A stretch of DNA of 64,000 bases from Rhodobacteraceae bacterium LMO-JJ12 (GCA_021555075.1 JAKGBX010000001.1:2437645-2501644); one strand, 5' to 3'; positions 35,398-45,524 are shown, numbered from the stretch's first letter. A program made the numbers and translations. The notes: a model not told the origin generated them from the letters alone.

Positions 35398-36684
35398 TCA
35401 CGCCGCTTGCGACGCCCCACGGCCTGCGCCGCCGCCGCTGCGACGACGCCGCGAACGGCCCGTGCCGGGCTTGCCCGCCGGTTTACTACCGCCGCCGCCA
35501 CCGCCACGTCTGCGGCCAGCGCCATTGCCTTTACCTTTGGGTGCGTCAATTTCTTCCCATGCGCGGCCAGAGGCCACCGGAATCGTCATTTTCAGAACCT
35601 TCTGAATCGCCTTCAGCTCGCCCATCTCGTCGGGCGCACAAAACGCAATCGCTGCGCCATCGGCCCCGGCACGCGCCGTGCGGCCAATCCGGTGCACATA
35701 GTTTTCCGGCACATTCGGCAGATCAAAGTTATAGACATGGCGCACCTGCGGAATATCCAGACCCCGCGCCGCTACATCCGTCGCCACAAGCACCCGGATC
35801 GCGCCGGATTTGAACTCGGCCAAGGCACGCTCGCGCTGCCCCTGGCTCTTGTTGCCATGGATCGACCCGGCGGCGAACCCCACCTTCTCCAGATGTTTCT
35901 TGATCTTTTCCGAGCCATGCTTGGTGCGTCCAAAAACAAGCGCCAACTCGTCACGATGCTTGTCCAGAAGCTCGATCAGAAGGTTCAGCTTCTCCGCCTT
36001 GGCGACGAAATGCACCTCTTGCTCGATCTTGTCGGCCGGCTTGCCCGGAGGTGAAACCTGCACCCGCTCAGGGTTGGTGAGATAGCTTTGCGCCAACTCG
36101 GCCATCAGTTTCGGCATAGTGGCCGAAAACAGCATGGTTTGGCGCGGTTTGGGCAGATGCGCCGCAATCTTGCGCAGGTCATGGATAAACCCCATGTCGA
36201 GCATCTGATCTGCCTCATCGAGCACCAGAAAACGCGTCTGATCAAGCCGCAACGCACGGCGATCCAGCAAATCGAGCAACCGCCCCGGTGTCGCCACCAG
36301 AAGATCGGTGCCACGTTCCAGCTTCTTCATCTGCCCGACAATCCCGGCGCCCCCAACCACAAGGTTCACCTTGAGCGGGCCACCCTTGCAAAGCTCACGC
36401 AGGCTTTCGCTGATCTGCTTGGCCAACTCGCGTGTTGGTGCCAACACCAGCCCATGCACCGATTTCGGTGCAGGCCGCTTGTCACTTTCAAGCATTTGCG
36501 ACACCAGCGGCAGACCAAAGGCAAAGGTCTTGCCGGTACCGGTCTGCGCCAAGCCCATCACATCGCGCCCTTCCAGAGCCAGCGGGATCGCCTTTTGCTG
36601 AATCGGTGTCGGGTCTTTCAGACCCATCTCGGCCACCCGGTTCAAAAGCACCTTGGGCAGACCCAGTTCATTAAAATTCGTCAT
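35398..36684 (-). CDS. DEAD-box ATP-dependent RNA helicase (RhlE-like)
   Basis: A 428-residue helicase. The Q motif region is DPTPIQQKAIP, motif I AQTGTGKT (46-53), motif Ia PTRELAKQI, motif II LVLDEADQML, motif III SAT, then ATDVAARGLDIPQV and HRIGRTAR. The C-terminus is a Gly/Arg/Lys-rich tail (GRRRGGGGGG...RSRRRRSGGGAGRG) that would bind RNA non-specifically. It probably unwinds structured RNA in ribosome assembly or RNA decay. GGAA precedes the ATG at 36684. A 369-base gap separates it from the Fur-family gene. Confidence 0.93.
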   Translation of the reverse strand: MTNFNELGLPKVLLNRVAEMGLKDPTPIQQKAIPLALEGRDVMGLAQTGTGKTFAFGLPLVSQMLESDKRPAPKSVHGLVLAPTRELAKQISESLRELCKGGPLKVNLVVGGAGIVGQMKKLERGTDLLVATPGRLLDLLDRRALRLDQTRFLVLDEADQMLDMGFIHDLRKIAAHLPKPRQTMLFSATMPKLMAELAQSYLTNPERVQVSPPGKPADKIEQEVHFVAKAEKLNLLIELLDKHRDELALVFGRTKHGSEKIKKHLEKVGFAAGSIHGNKSQGQRERALAEFKSGAIRVLVATDVAARGLDIPQVRHVYNFDLPNVPENYVHRIGRTARAGADGAAIAFCAPDEMGELKAIQKVLKMTIPVASGRAWEEIDAPKGKGNGAGRRRGGGGGGSKPAGKPGTGRSRRRRSGGGAGRGASQAA

Positions 36685-37053
36685 ATTATCTTTCCGGACG
36701 TGCCCGACATATGGGATCACGCCTCATGCAAATACCAAGCCGCGCCCCATTGGCCGACTCAATCGTGGTTGCGCCATAAAGCTGGACCGAGGAGCCGAAT
36801 GCCCGTCTCTGTCGCCCTGGCGTCTGGCCCCACGCGTGATTTTGGGAACATGACCTCGGTCTCTGGTTCGCTCCGGTTTTCCCGGATGTTGCCTGGCTGC
36901 TCACGCGGCAGAAGACGTCGGTTGAGTGCCAAATGGGCGTTCCGCCACGCAAAGTCAATGCGCAATGGCGGCATCAGCGAAAATCTGACGCTGGAAATCG
37001 CCGGGGGCTAAGGCTAAACCCATGTTAACGACACGAAAGCCGGGGCAAGGGTC
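36685..37053. other. Intergenic region of 369 bases, no gene recognised
   Basis: It lies between the divergent helicase and Fur-family genes. Short open frames occur on both strands but none has a ribosome-binding site and a family resemblance. It must hold both promoters and possibly a long 5' leader of the helicase mRNA; no convincing -35/-10 pair or operator was seen. Confidence 0.5.
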
Positions 37054-37473
37054 ATGACGGACAGCATAATCGCACGCTGCGAAGCCAATGGACTACGCAT
37101 GACAGGCCAACGTCGCACCATCGCCACTGTTCTGGGCGAGGCCGATGATCACCCGGATGTCGAGGAACTACATAAACGCGCCTCCTCGCGCGATTCCGGC
37201 ATTTCCATCGCCACGGTCTATCGCACGGTGAAACTGTTTGAAGAGGCCGGGATTCTCGACAAGCTGGAATTTGGCGACGGGCGCGCGCGCTACGAGGATG
37301 CCGAGCGCGAACATCACGACCATTTGATCGACATGAATTCTGGCGAGGTCATCGAATTCGTCGATCCCGACATTGAAATCCTACAGGAAAAGATCGCCCA
37401 AAAGCTCGGCTACCAACTCAAAGGGCACAAACTCGAGCTCTATGGTGTCCCGCTGAAAAAGCCTGCTAAATAG
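37054..37473 (+). CDS. Fur family metal-responsive regulator (Fur/Mur)
   Basis: A 139-residue Fur-family repressor. The N-terminal winged helix has LRMTGQRRTIATVLGE and SIATVYRTVKLFEEAGI, and the dimerisation part has the metal-site segment REHHDHLIDMNSGEVIEF. In alphaproteobacteria this branch often senses manganese (Mur) while iron control passes to Irr or RirA, so the metal is left open. A CxxC structural zinc site at the C-terminus is absent. It may be cotranscribed with the EamA transporter 43 bases downstream. Confidence 0.88.
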   Translation: MTDSIIARCEANGLRMTGQRRTIATVLGEADDHPDVEELHKRASSRDSGISIATVYRTVKLFEEAGILDKLEFGDGRARYEDAEREHHDHLIDMNSGEVIEFVDPDIEILQEKIAQKLGYQLKGHKLELYGVPLKKPAK

Positions 37474-37516
37474 CGGCGCGCGCCTGATTCCGCGCCTTCC
37501 GCGCGAAAGGTTCCCC

Positions 37517-38395
37517 ATGCAATCCGAAAACACCCGCGGCATCGCGCTGATGATCGTCGCCATGGTGCTCTTTGCCGCCACCGACGCCTGCGTGAAACTC
37601 GGCGCCGAGGCCATGCCGAAAGGTCAGGTGCTGTTCTTTCTCGGGCTTGGCGGCGCGGTGATCTTTTCTGCCCTCACATGGGCACAGGGCCACCGGGTCA
37701 TCACCCGCGACTACCTCTCGCCTGCCATGCTGTTGCGCAATGGCTCGGACGTGCTCGGCACCTTCTGCTTTCTCACCGCACTCTCGACCGTGGGCATCGC
37801 CCTGCCCTCGGCCATCCTTCAGGCCACACCGCTGGTGGTTACAGGGCTTGCCGTGATCATGCTGGGTGAAAAGGTCGGCTGGCGGCGCTGGGGCGCCATC
37901 CTTATTGGCCTGTCCGGCGTGCTGATCATCCTGCGCCCCGGCATGACCGGGTTTGATCCCAACGCGCTCTGGGCCGTAGCGGGGATGCTGTTTTTGGCGG
38001 TGCGTGACGTTTCCACCCGGCTGATGCCACCCAGCACGCCATCAATCCGCATCGCCGCCTATGGCATGGGCTCACTGCTGCCCGCTGGCGCGATCATAAC
38101 CATGTTTCAGGGCGGCCCGGTGGCGATGAGCCTGCACAGTGGCATCCTCATGCTGGGCGCCACCACGCTCGGCGCTCTGGGCTATTTCTGCATCATTCAG
38201 GCGATGCGCACGGGTGAAATTTCCGTGGTCGCACCGTTCCGTTATTCACGCATTCTCTTTGCGCTGGCCATCGGCTATCTGGTGTTTGATGAAAACCCCG
38301 ATGTGCTCACCTATGTCGGCGCCGCGATCACCATCGGCGCCGGAACCTATGCCTTCCTGCGCGAAGGCCGCATCGCGCACAAGAGACCTGTATGA
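37517..38395 (+). CDS. EamA (DMT) family transporter
   Basis: A 292-residue ten-helix transporter with two EamA domains (RGIALMIVAMVLFAATDACVKLGAE; NALWAVAGMLFLAVRDVSTRLM) and the EKVGWRRWGAILIGLSGVLIILRP segment between them. Substrate unknown. It is unrelated in detail to the transporter at 31486. AAGG lies before the start. The OsmC gene begins 21 bases after its stop, so Fur-family gene, transporter and osmC could form one transcript. Confidence 0.85.
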   Translation: MQSENTRGIALMIVAMVLFAATDACVKLGAEAMPKGQVLFFLGLGGAVIFSALTWAQGHRVITRDYLSPAMLLRNGSDVLGTFCFLTALSTVGIALPSAILQATPLVVTGLAVIMLGEKVGWRRWGAILIGLSGVLIILRPGMTGFDPNALWAVAGMLFLAVRDVSTRLMPPSTPSIRIAAYGMGSLLPAGAIITMFQGGPVAMSLHSGILMLGATTLGALGYFCIIQAMRTGEISVVAPFRYSRILFALAIGYLVFDENPDVLTYVGAAITIGAGTYAFLREGRIAHKRPV

Positions 38396-38416
38396 ACACC
38401 GCCAAGGAGACGAGAG

Positions 38417-38842
38417 ATGAAAACCAATGCCCGCGTGAAATGGGCCGAAGCCCGCACCTTCATCGGCGAGACCGAAAGCGGCCACAAGATCGCGTTTGGC
38501 GCCGCCAATGGGCCAGATGGGCTCAAACCCGGCCCCTCCGCGATGGAACTCCTCCTGCTCGGCACGGGGGGCTGTTCTGCCTATGACGTGGTGCATATCC
38601 TTGAGAAAGGTCGCGAACCGGTCGAGGATGTCGTCGTCGAAATCGCCGCCGAGCGCGGCGAAACCGATCCCAAGGTCTATACCGACATTCACCTGCATTT
38701 CATCGTCAAGGGCCGCGGCCTCAACCCCGACAAGGTCGCCCGTGCCATTTCGCTCTCGATCGAGAAATACTGCTCGGCCAGCGCGATGATGGCAGCCTCT
38801 GCGACCCTCACCCACGATTTCGAAATGGTCGACACCGCCTGA
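38417..38842 (+). CDS. OsmC family peroxiredoxin-like protein
   Basis: A 141-residue OsmC/YhfA-type protein. The two conserved cysteines are in LLLGTGGCSAYDVVHIL and IEKYCSASAMM. OsmC proteins reduce organic hydroperoxides at the dimer interface using these cysteines; the YhfA branch is less well characterised. GGAG lies nine bases before the ATG. Convergent with the SnoaL-like gene. Confidence 0.88.
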   Translation: MKTNARVKWAEARTFIGETESGHKIAFGAANGPDGLKPGPSAMELLLLGTGGCSAYDVVHILEKGREPVEDVVVEIAAERGETDPKVYTDIHLHFIVKGRGLNPDKVARAISLSIEKYCSASAMMAASATLTHDFEMVDTA

Positions 38843-38856
38843 AAGCTTTGGTTGGA

Positions 38857-39243
38857 TCAGAACAGGCCATTTTCATTCGCCGATCCGTCCGGGATGACCT
38901 GCAACACATCCCAATGCTCAACGATCTTGCCGTCATCATCGAAACGAAAGATGTCGATTCCGGCATAATCGTCGCTGTTCGGCCATGTCTGATGACAATG
39001 CAGCACAACAAGATTGTCTTCGGCAATGGCGCGCACAAATCGCGTGGCCTTGCCGGGATACTCCTCCGCCATGCGTTCGAAATAGGCGATAAACGCTTCT
39101 TTACCATCGGCCACATGCGGGTTGTGCTGAATATAGACCTCACCCACATAGCGTTCAATCGCCTCGCGAGGGCGGCATTCGTTGAACATTAGATCATAAA
39201 AGGCCATCGCATTGGCCTTGTTCCGCTTGGTTGTTTTGCTCAT
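38857..39243 (-). CDS. SnoaL-like/nuclear transport factor 2 fold protein
   Basis: A 128-residue protein with the alpha+beta cone-fold signature: FYDLMFNECRPREAIERYV, YIQHNPHVADGKEAFIAYFE, VVLHCHQTWPNSDDYAGIDIFRFDDDGKIVEHWDVLQ. Members are polyketide cyclases, isomerases or small-ligand-binding proteins; no function is assigned. The ATG at 39243 has GGAAGGA about ten bases upstream, better than the longer frame to 39276. It is divergent from enolase. Confidence 0.8.
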   Translation of the reverse strand: MSKTTKRNKANAMAFYDLMFNECRPREAIERYVGEVYIQHNPHVADGKEAFIAYFERMAEEYPGKATRFVRAIAEDNLVVLHCHQTWPNSDDYAGIDIFRFDDDGKIVEHWDVLQVIPDGSANENGLF

Positions 39244-39316
39244 CGCTTTCAGTTCCTTCCCCCACCAGTCTTGCACCTTAAAAAAATTCTTTCACACCGT
39301 CACCGGTCAATTACAT

Positions 39317-39335
39317 GGGCGTTTGCGCAAACACC
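39317..39335. promoter_or_regulatory. GTTTGCGCAAAC palindrome upstream of enolase
   Basis: A perfect 12-base palindrome GTTTGCGCAAAC at 39321-39332 is extended by GGG and CCC, with one mismatch each side. It lies between the divergent SnoaL-like and enolase genes. The TTGCGCAA core recurs at 46916-46923. The regulator is unknown. Confidence 0.45.
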
Positions 39336-39372
39336 CGCGCCGCCCCTTTCCCTCGGCTCACGCCCGTTCTAA

Positions 39373-40695
<1,323 letters not shown>

Positions 40696-40718
40696 CGCCA
40701 CGCAATCTTCCATGACAT

Positions 40719-40748
40719 GGGCGGTGCCACCCCGGCGCCGCCCTTTTT
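40719..40748 (+). terminator. Rho-independent terminator of eno
   Basis: A ten-pair stem GGGCGGTGCC/GGCGCCGCCC (one G-T pair) around ACCCC is followed by TTTTT at 40744-40748, 23 bases past the eno stop. Confidence 0.88.
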
Positions 40749-40803
40749 CGTTGCGCTTGAGCGCGCCGCCCGTCACCGTGACAAAAACACAGGGAGAGAG
40801 ACC

Positions 40804-41175
40804 ATGATCGGATACGTCAACCTCGGCACCAACGATCTGCCCCGCGCCGAAAGCTTCTACAACGCCCTTCTAGGTGAAATGGGCGCCCGCCAGATGTTCA
40901 AGAACGACCGCATGATCGGCTGGGGCTTTGGCAAGGGAAAGCCCCTGCTGACCATCAACCTGCCCTACGACAAGGGCGAAGCGGCGCCGGGCAATGGCAC
41001 CATGGTGGCCCTCATGGTCGAGTCCCCTGAAGAGGTTGACCGCCTTTACGCCAAAGCCATCGAGCTTGGCGCCAAGTCCGAAGGCGAAGCCGGGCCGCGC
41101 GGTGACAGCTTCTATGGCGGATATTTCCGCGACCTCGACGGTAACAAGCTGAATGTCTACCTGTTTCGAACCTGA
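40804..41175 (+). CDS. VOC/glyoxalase fold protein
   Basis: A 123-residue vicinal-oxygen-chelate domain protein (IGYVNLGTNDLPRAESFYNALLGEMG; YGGYFRDLDGNKLNVYLF). The single domain would dimerise to form a metal-binding cleft. The family includes glyoxalase I, dioxygenases and antibiotic-binding proteins; the precise role is unknown. GGGAGAGAG precedes the ATG at 40804. Confidence 0.85.
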   Translation: MIGYVNLGTNDLPRAESFYNALLGEMGARQMFKNDRMIGWGFGKGKPLLTINLPYDKGEAAPGNGTMVALMVESPEEVDRLYAKAIELGAKSEGEAGPRGDSFYGGYFRDLDGNKLNVYLFRT

Positions 41176-41225
41176 TCATCTGGCCATTGGCGTGGCGCGA
41201 AATAGCGTCTACCTTGGCTGACATC

Positions 41226-41738
41226 ATGGCCAATATCACCATACGCCCGCCTGCAAGCCGCGCCGAACACGCGGCCCTGCGCGCCCTTTGCCGCGATTAT
41301 CGCGCCAGTCTGGTCGACGCTGCAATAGATCGGCCAGACGCCGTTGAAAATGCCTATAAATCAGATGAATACGAGGCACTTCTCAAAACCCTTCCAACGC
41401 TTCACGCCGCCCCAAACGGCGCGCTCTTTCTCGGCTTTGTCGATGACACCCCAATGGCCTGTGGCATGATCCACCAAATCGCACCGGGCACCGCCGAAAT
41501 CAAACGCGTCTATACCGCGCCTGCGGCCCGTGGTCTGGGCTTGGGCCGTCACATCGTTGAAACCGCGCTCGACCATGCCCGCACAAACGGCGCACGCCGT
41601 ATGGTACTCGATACAATACGTCCACTGGTCGCTGCCCAAAAGCTATATGAGACGCTCGGCTTCCGCCCCATCGACCCGTTTTATCCAATTGATCCGGGTT
41701 TGGCTGACTACTTCTTGTTTTACGGTCGCGACCTATGA
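41226..41738 (+). CDS. GNAT family N-acetyltransferase
   Basis: A 170-residue GNAT protein with IKRVYTAPAARGLGLGRHIVETALDHAR as the acetyl-CoA site and QKLYETLGFRPIDPFYPID near the end. The substrate is unknown. The ATG at 41226 (MANITIRPPASRAEH) is preferred over an upstream TTG. Its stop overlaps the haloacid dehalogenase start by four bases, so the two are translationally coupled. Confidence 0.85.
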   Translation: MANITIRPPASRAEHAALRALCRDYRASLVDAAIDRPDAVENAYKSDEYEALLKTLPTLHAAPNGALFLGFVDDTPMACGMIHQIAPGTAEIKRVYTAPAARGLGLGRHIVETALDHARTNGARRMVLDTIRPLVAAQKLYETLGFRPIDPFYPIDPGLADYFLFYGRDL

Positions 41739-42415
41739 CAATCCGCGCGCTGATCTTCGATGTCTTCGGCACCTGCGTCGACTGGCGCACCTCAATCGCG
41801 CGCGAAGTGGCGGCGGCCTTGCCCGGTGTCGATGCGCGCGCCTTCGCCGACGCCTGGCGGGCCGAGTATGATCCGGCCATGGCGCGCGTGCGCGATGGTG
41901 GCCGTGGCTATGTCGCGCTTGATGATCTGCACCGCGAAAATCTCGCCCGCGTCTGCGCTCGCTTCAACGTGACACCGCAAGATCCCGAAACCCTCAATTC
42001 CGCCTGGGAAAAGCTTGATCCCTGGCCCGATGTGGTGCCCGGCCTGCAAAGATTGCGCAAATCCTGCATCCTCGCGCCCTGCTCCAACGGCTCAATCGCG
42101 CTGATGACACGCCTCGCGCGCTATGCCCGCCTGCCCTGGGACTGCATCCTCGGTGCCGAGATTGCGCGCGATTACAAACCCAAACCCACGGTGTATCTCG
42201 CATCTTGCGCGGCCCTGCGCCTGTCGCCGGACGAGGTGATGATGGTCGCCGCCCATAATGGCGATTTGCACGTCGCCCGCACGGCGGGCCTCGCCACCGG
42301 CTTCGTGCCGCGCCCGACCGAATACGGGCCCTCACAAACCGCCGACCTCGAACCAGAGGAAGCATGGAACGTGATTGCCGAAGATTTCAACGATCTTGCC
42401 AGACAGCTCACCTAA
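41735..42415 (+). CDS. Haloacid dehalogenase type II (HAD superfamily)
   Basis: A 226-residue HAD hydrolase. Motif I is DVFGTCVDW, with Gly replacing the second Asp as in L-2-haloacid dehalogenases. Motif II is APCSNGS, motif III a Lys in ARDYKPKPTVY, and motif IV MMVAAHNGDLHVARTAG, again typical of the dehalogenase branch. It would hydrolyse short-chain 2-haloacids with inversion; phosphatase activity is less likely. The acyl or halogenated substrate in this organism is not known. Confidence 0.88.
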   Translation: MTIRALIFDVFGTCVDWRTSIAREVAAALPGVDARAFADAWRAEYDPAMARVRDGGRGYVALDDLHRENLARVCARFNVTPQDPETLNSAWEKLDPWPDVVPGLQRLRKSCILAPCSNGSIALMTRLARYARLPWDCILGAEIARDYKPKPTVYLASCAALRLSPDEVMMVAAHNGDLHVARTAGLATGFVPRPTEYGPSQTADLEPEEAWNVIAEDFNDLARQLT

Positions 42416-42431
42416 AGCGTTACACTCCGTC

Positions 42432-43610
42432 TCAGGTCGCGCGCGTCACGTCATACCCATAGAGCCAATCAAACTGCCGCATCATCCTGTCCGGGAAAAA
42501 ATGTGACCCACCGCGCAGAACCGCCTGTGCAACAAATCGCAGCGGCGGGAATTTCAGATGGTATTTCCAGGCGTTATCCGTCGACGCATTGATCACGCGT
42601 TCGGCCCGCTGACGCCGCCGCTCCTGATAGCGCGCAAGCCCGGCGGGTATATTTTCCGCCCCAGCAAGCGAATCCGCCAAAACCCAGGCATCCTCAAGCG
42701 CCATCGCCGCCCCCTGCGCCATGAACGGCAAGGTCGGATGTGCGGCATCCCCCAAAAGTGCCACGCCCTGACCATGCCAATGTGTTGCAACCGGATGGCG
42801 GAACAACCCCCAGAGATAGGTTTCTTCAACCTCGGCCAGCATAGCCTGCACCTCAGGGCCGAAATCGGCAAACGCCTTGCGCAGGTTGTCGGGGTCGTCG
42901 CGCAGGTTCCACCCCTCTTTCACCCAGCCGCGCTGCTCCTGCACCGCCACGATGTTGAGCAACGTGCTATCGCGCAACGGATAGCTCACCAAATGCCGCC
43001 CCGGTCCCATATGCACATGCGCCTCGGGTCCGCGCCCTGCCGGATTGGGAATCAGAGCGCGCCACGCCACCTGACCGGTGAAGAACGGCTCTTCCGACCC
43101 ATTAAGAACCGGACGAACCCTCGATTGCAGCCCGTCAGCCCCGATGATCAGATCGGCCCGACGCTCGCCGCCGCCCGCGATATGCCCCGTCGGCTCATCG
43201 CCGTTATGCGCGTCAGCCACCCAATCAATCCGCGTGCCCAACTCGAACTCCACCCCGGCCTCGCGCGCGCCCTGCTCCAGCACGGCTATCAAATCGGCCC
43301 GATGGATGAAATAATACCGTTGATCCGCAAGCCGGGTGAGATCCAGCCGCGCCACATCGCTCCCGCGATAGTCCTTCAGAACCACCCCTTGCGCGCGCAC
43401 GGCCCCGCCACTTTCCAGCGCCTGATCCAGCCCCAGACCGCGCAACACCGCCATGGCGTTCGGACTCATCTGAAGGCCCGCGCCCACTTCGCCAATCTCC
43501 GGCGCCTGTTCGATCACCTTGACGTGCGCGCCGCGCAAGGCCAGCGCACGCGCCACGCCCAGCCCGCCAATCCCGGCACCGATCACAATCGCCCTCAACC
43601 CGTTCAGCAT
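42432..43610 (-). CDS. FAD-dependent monooxygenase (salicylate hydroxylase-like)
   Basis: A 392-residue class A flavoprotein hydroxylase. AIVIGAGIGGLGVARALALRG is the FAD fold, RRADLIIGADGLQSRVRP the DG motif, and LLGDAAHPTLPFMAQGAAMALEDAWVLA the GD motif. The family hydroxylates aromatic rings with NAD(P)H and oxygen; 3-hydroxybenzoate 6-hydroxylase and salicylate hydroxylase are close types. The ATG at 43610 is preferred over a TTG two codons upstream. No aromatic ring-cleavage genes are in the window. Confidence 0.85.
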   Translation of the reverse strand: MLNGLRAIVIGAGIGGLGVARALALRGAHVKVIEQAPEIGEVGAGLQMSPNAMAVLRGLGLDQALESGGAVRAQGVVLKDYRGSDVARLDLTRLADQRYYFIHRADLIAVLEQGAREAGVEFELGTRIDWVADAHNGDEPTGHIAGGGERRADLIIGADGLQSRVRPVLNGSEEPFFTGQVAWRALIPNPAGRGPEAHVHMGPGRHLVSYPLRDSTLLNIVAVQEQRGWVKEGWNLRDDPDNLRKAFADFGPEVQAMLAEVEETYLWGLFRHPVATHWHGQGVALLGDAAHPTLPFMAQGAAMALEDAWVLADSLAGAENIPAGLARYQERRRQRAERVINASTDNAWKYHLKFPPLRFVAQAVLRGGSHFFPDRMMRQFDWLYGYDVTRAT

Positions 43611-43632
43611 CCCCAACTCACCCCATTTTACG

Positions 43633-43665
43633 AAAAACGCCGGAGCACATCGCCCCGGCGTTTTT
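43633..43665 (-). terminator. Bidirectional-looking terminator downstream of dksA
   Basis: AAAAACGCCGG (43633-43643) pairs with CCGGCGTTTTT (43655-43665) around an 11-base loop. The minus strand ends in a T run, so it terminates dksA before the monooxygenase gene; the plus strand also has a T run. Confidence 0.85.
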
Positions 43666-43705
43666 ACACATTTCCATCAACCCGGCCAAACGTCCGGCCA
43701 CCGGC

Positions 43706-44128
43706 TCAATCGTCGCGATGCACCTTCTCGCGCCGCTCGTGCTGTTCCTGTGCTTCCAGGCTCATCTTGGCGATCGGCCGCGCATCAAGTCGCTTGAGCG
43801 AAATCGGCTCACCGGTGACTTCGCAATAACCGTATTCGCCTTCTTCGATCCGGCGCAGCGCGCTGTCGATCTTCGAGACCAGCTTGCGCTGACGATCACG
43901 GGTGCGCAATTCCAGCGCCCGGTCGGTTTCTTCGCTTGCGCGGTCGGACACGTCGGGAATGTTGCGGGTCTGCTCCTGCAACCCTTCGATCGTGTCGCGG
44001 CTGCCGTCCAGAAGCTCTTCTCTCCAGTTCATCAGCTTGCGGCGAAAATACTCCAGCTGACGTTCGTTCATGAATGGTTCATCTTCAGCCGGACGGTAAT
44101 CATCAGGTAAAAATGTTTCCGCTTTCAT
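43706..44128 (-). CDS. dksA: RNA polymerase-binding regulator DksA
   Basis: A 140-residue DksA. The coiled-coil tip DVSDRA (D59, D62, A64), which reaches the secondary channel of RNA polymerase, is intact, and ALELRTRDRQRKLVSKIDSALRRIEEGEYGYC leads into the C-terminal globular part. Only one cysteine (C102) remains of the usual four-Cys zinc finger; T, S and A replace the others. Single-Cys DksA proteins are known to be functional in Rhodobacter. It works with ppGpp in the stringent response. GGGAG lies before the ATG at 44128. Confidence 0.93.
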   Translation of the reverse strand: MKAETFLPDDYRPAEDEPFMNERQLEYFRRKLMNWREELLDGSRDTIEGLQEQTRNIPDVSDRASEETDRALELRTRDRQRKLVSKIDSALRRIEEGEYGYCEVTGEPISLKRLDARPIAKMSLEAQEQHERREKVHRDD

Positions 44129-44298
44129 GCTTGCTCCCTTGGTTTTGCCAAGTTGTGTCATTGGCACCCCTCTTAACATGCGCCTGCCTATTACCCCCCT
44201 GACAATCGATTGTCACTACCCCATAGCATCGCATTGCGGTGAATTTGCGTCTCGATTAGGGTGCGCGGCGAAACCGAGACAAACGACTGGACGCACAG

Positions 44299-45138
44299 AT
44301 GAAATTCGAAGGCACCTCAAGCTACGTGGCAACCGAGGATCTCAAGATTGCAGTGAATGCCGCCGTGACACTGGAACGCCCGCTGCTGGTCAAGGGCGAG
44401 CCGGGCACCGGCAAGACCGAACTGGCCCGACAGGTCGCCGAGGCCCTGGGCCTTCGGATGATCGAGTGGAACATCAAATCGACGACCAAGGCCCAACAGG
44501 GCTTGTATGAATACGACGCCGTCAGCCGCCTGCGCGACAGCCAGCTTGGCGAAGAACGCGTGCATGACGTTCGAAACTACATCAAGCGCGGCAAACTCTG
44601 GGATGCGTTTGACGCCGACGAGAAGGTAGTCTTGCTGATCGACGAAATCGACAAGGCCGATATCGAGTTCCCCAACGACCTGCTTCAGGAACTCGACAAG
44701 ATGGAGTTTCACGTCTACGAGACCGGCGAAACCATCAAGGCCAAGCATCGCCCGGTGATGATCATCACCTCGAACAACGAAAAAGAGCTGCCCGACGCCT
44801 TCCTGCGTCGCTGCTTCTTCCACTACATCCGCTTCCCCGATACCGACACGATGCGCGCCATCGTCGATGTGCATCACCCTGGCATCAAGGAACAACTTCT
44901 CAGCACCGCGCTGACCCAGTTCTACGAGCTGCGCGAAACACCCGGGCTCAAGAAGAAACCCTCAACCTCCGAAGTGCTCGACTGGCTCAAGCTTTTGCTG
45001 GCCGAGGATCTCACCGCCGAAGACCTCAAGCGCGACGGCGCCAATGCCCTTCCCAAACTGCATGGCGCCTTGCTCAAGAACGAACAGGACGTGCATCTGT
45101 TCGAGCGCCTGGCCTTCATGGCCCGCTCCAAACGATAA
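44299..45138 (+). CDS. MoxR family AAA ATPase
   Basis: A 279-residue AAA+ ATPase. Walker A is GEPGTGKT (33-40), Walker B VVLLIDEIDKAD (110-121), sensor 1 IITSNNEKELPDAFLRR. MoxR ATPases mature metal enzymes or remodel complexes, normally together with a von Willebrand factor A protein encoded next door. Here no such partner follows; the next gene is a minus-strand antitoxin, so the partner must be elsewhere. The protein is of ordinary length and looks intact. Confidence 0.92.
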   Translation: MKFEGTSSYVATEDLKIAVNAAVTLERPLLVKGEPGTGKTELARQVAEALGLRMIEWNIKSTTKAQQGLYEYDAVSRLRDSQLGEERVHDVRNYIKRGKLWDAFDADEKVVLLIDEIDKADIEFPNDLLQELDKMEFHVYETGETIKAKHRPVMIITSNNEKELPDAFLRRCFFHYIRFPDTDTMRAIVDVHHPGIKEQLLSTALTQFYELRETPGLKKKPSTSEVLDWLKLLLAEDLTAEDLKRDGANALPKLHGALLKNEQDVHLFERLAFMARSKR

Positions 45139-45184
45139 GACGCGACCAATCAGCCGCCTCGCCCCCAAGTCGGGCGAGGCGGCA

Positions 45185-45523
45185 TCATGTGCCCCCCGCC
45201 ACCCGCTCCACCAATTCCGGTTCTTCCGCAATCAACCGCAGCAACAACCGGGTCGAGCGGTCAGGCACACGCCGCGATTGCTCCCAGTTACGCAGCGCCG
45301 CGACGCTGAAACCGAATCGTTCGGCAAACCGCACCTGACTCAGCCCCATGCGTTTGCGCAGTTCCTGAATGTCAGGCAGCAAGATCTCGTCCCGCGCGAT
45401 CACCTCAAGCGGTTTGCGCCCTTCGATATCGGCAAGCATTTCTTCTTGGGCAAGCGCATCACGCCCCCTGTCGTCGCCCAATTCGTCACTCGGCGCCACG
45501 CGCGCCCGTTTAGGCAGGCTCAT
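45185..45523 (-). CDS. XRE/NadS-type antitoxin and transcriptional repressor
   Basis: A 112-residue protein. The C-terminal half is a helix-turn-helix (LPDIQELRKRMGLSQVRFAERFGFSVAALRNWEQSRRVPD, about 57-95), a form common in antitoxins of RelE/HigB-like modules. The N-terminal half (DELGDDRGRDALAQEEMLADIEGRKPLEVIARDEI) is acidic and could wrap the toxin. ATG 45523 follows directly after the toxin stop (one base between) and has GGAGGGA about nine bases upstream inside the toxin gene; starts up to 45544 are possible. It probably represses its own operon through the two palindromes at 45887 and 45920. Confidence 0.75.
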   Translation of the reverse strand: MSLPKRARVAPSDELGDDRGRDALAQEEMLADIEGRKPLEVIARDEILLPDIQELRKRMGLSQVRFAERFGFSVAALRNWEQSRRVPDRSTRLLLRLIAEEPELVERVAGGT

Positions 45524-45524
45524 A

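Noticed and set aside
36759..36974. A minus-strand 71-codon frame in the helicase-fur gap
   Set aside because: No ribosome-binding site, no family, Arg-rich composition.
42558..43829. A 423-codon plus-strand frame antisense to the monooxygenase
   Set aside because: Spans the real gene and its terminator; composition is that of a shadow frame.
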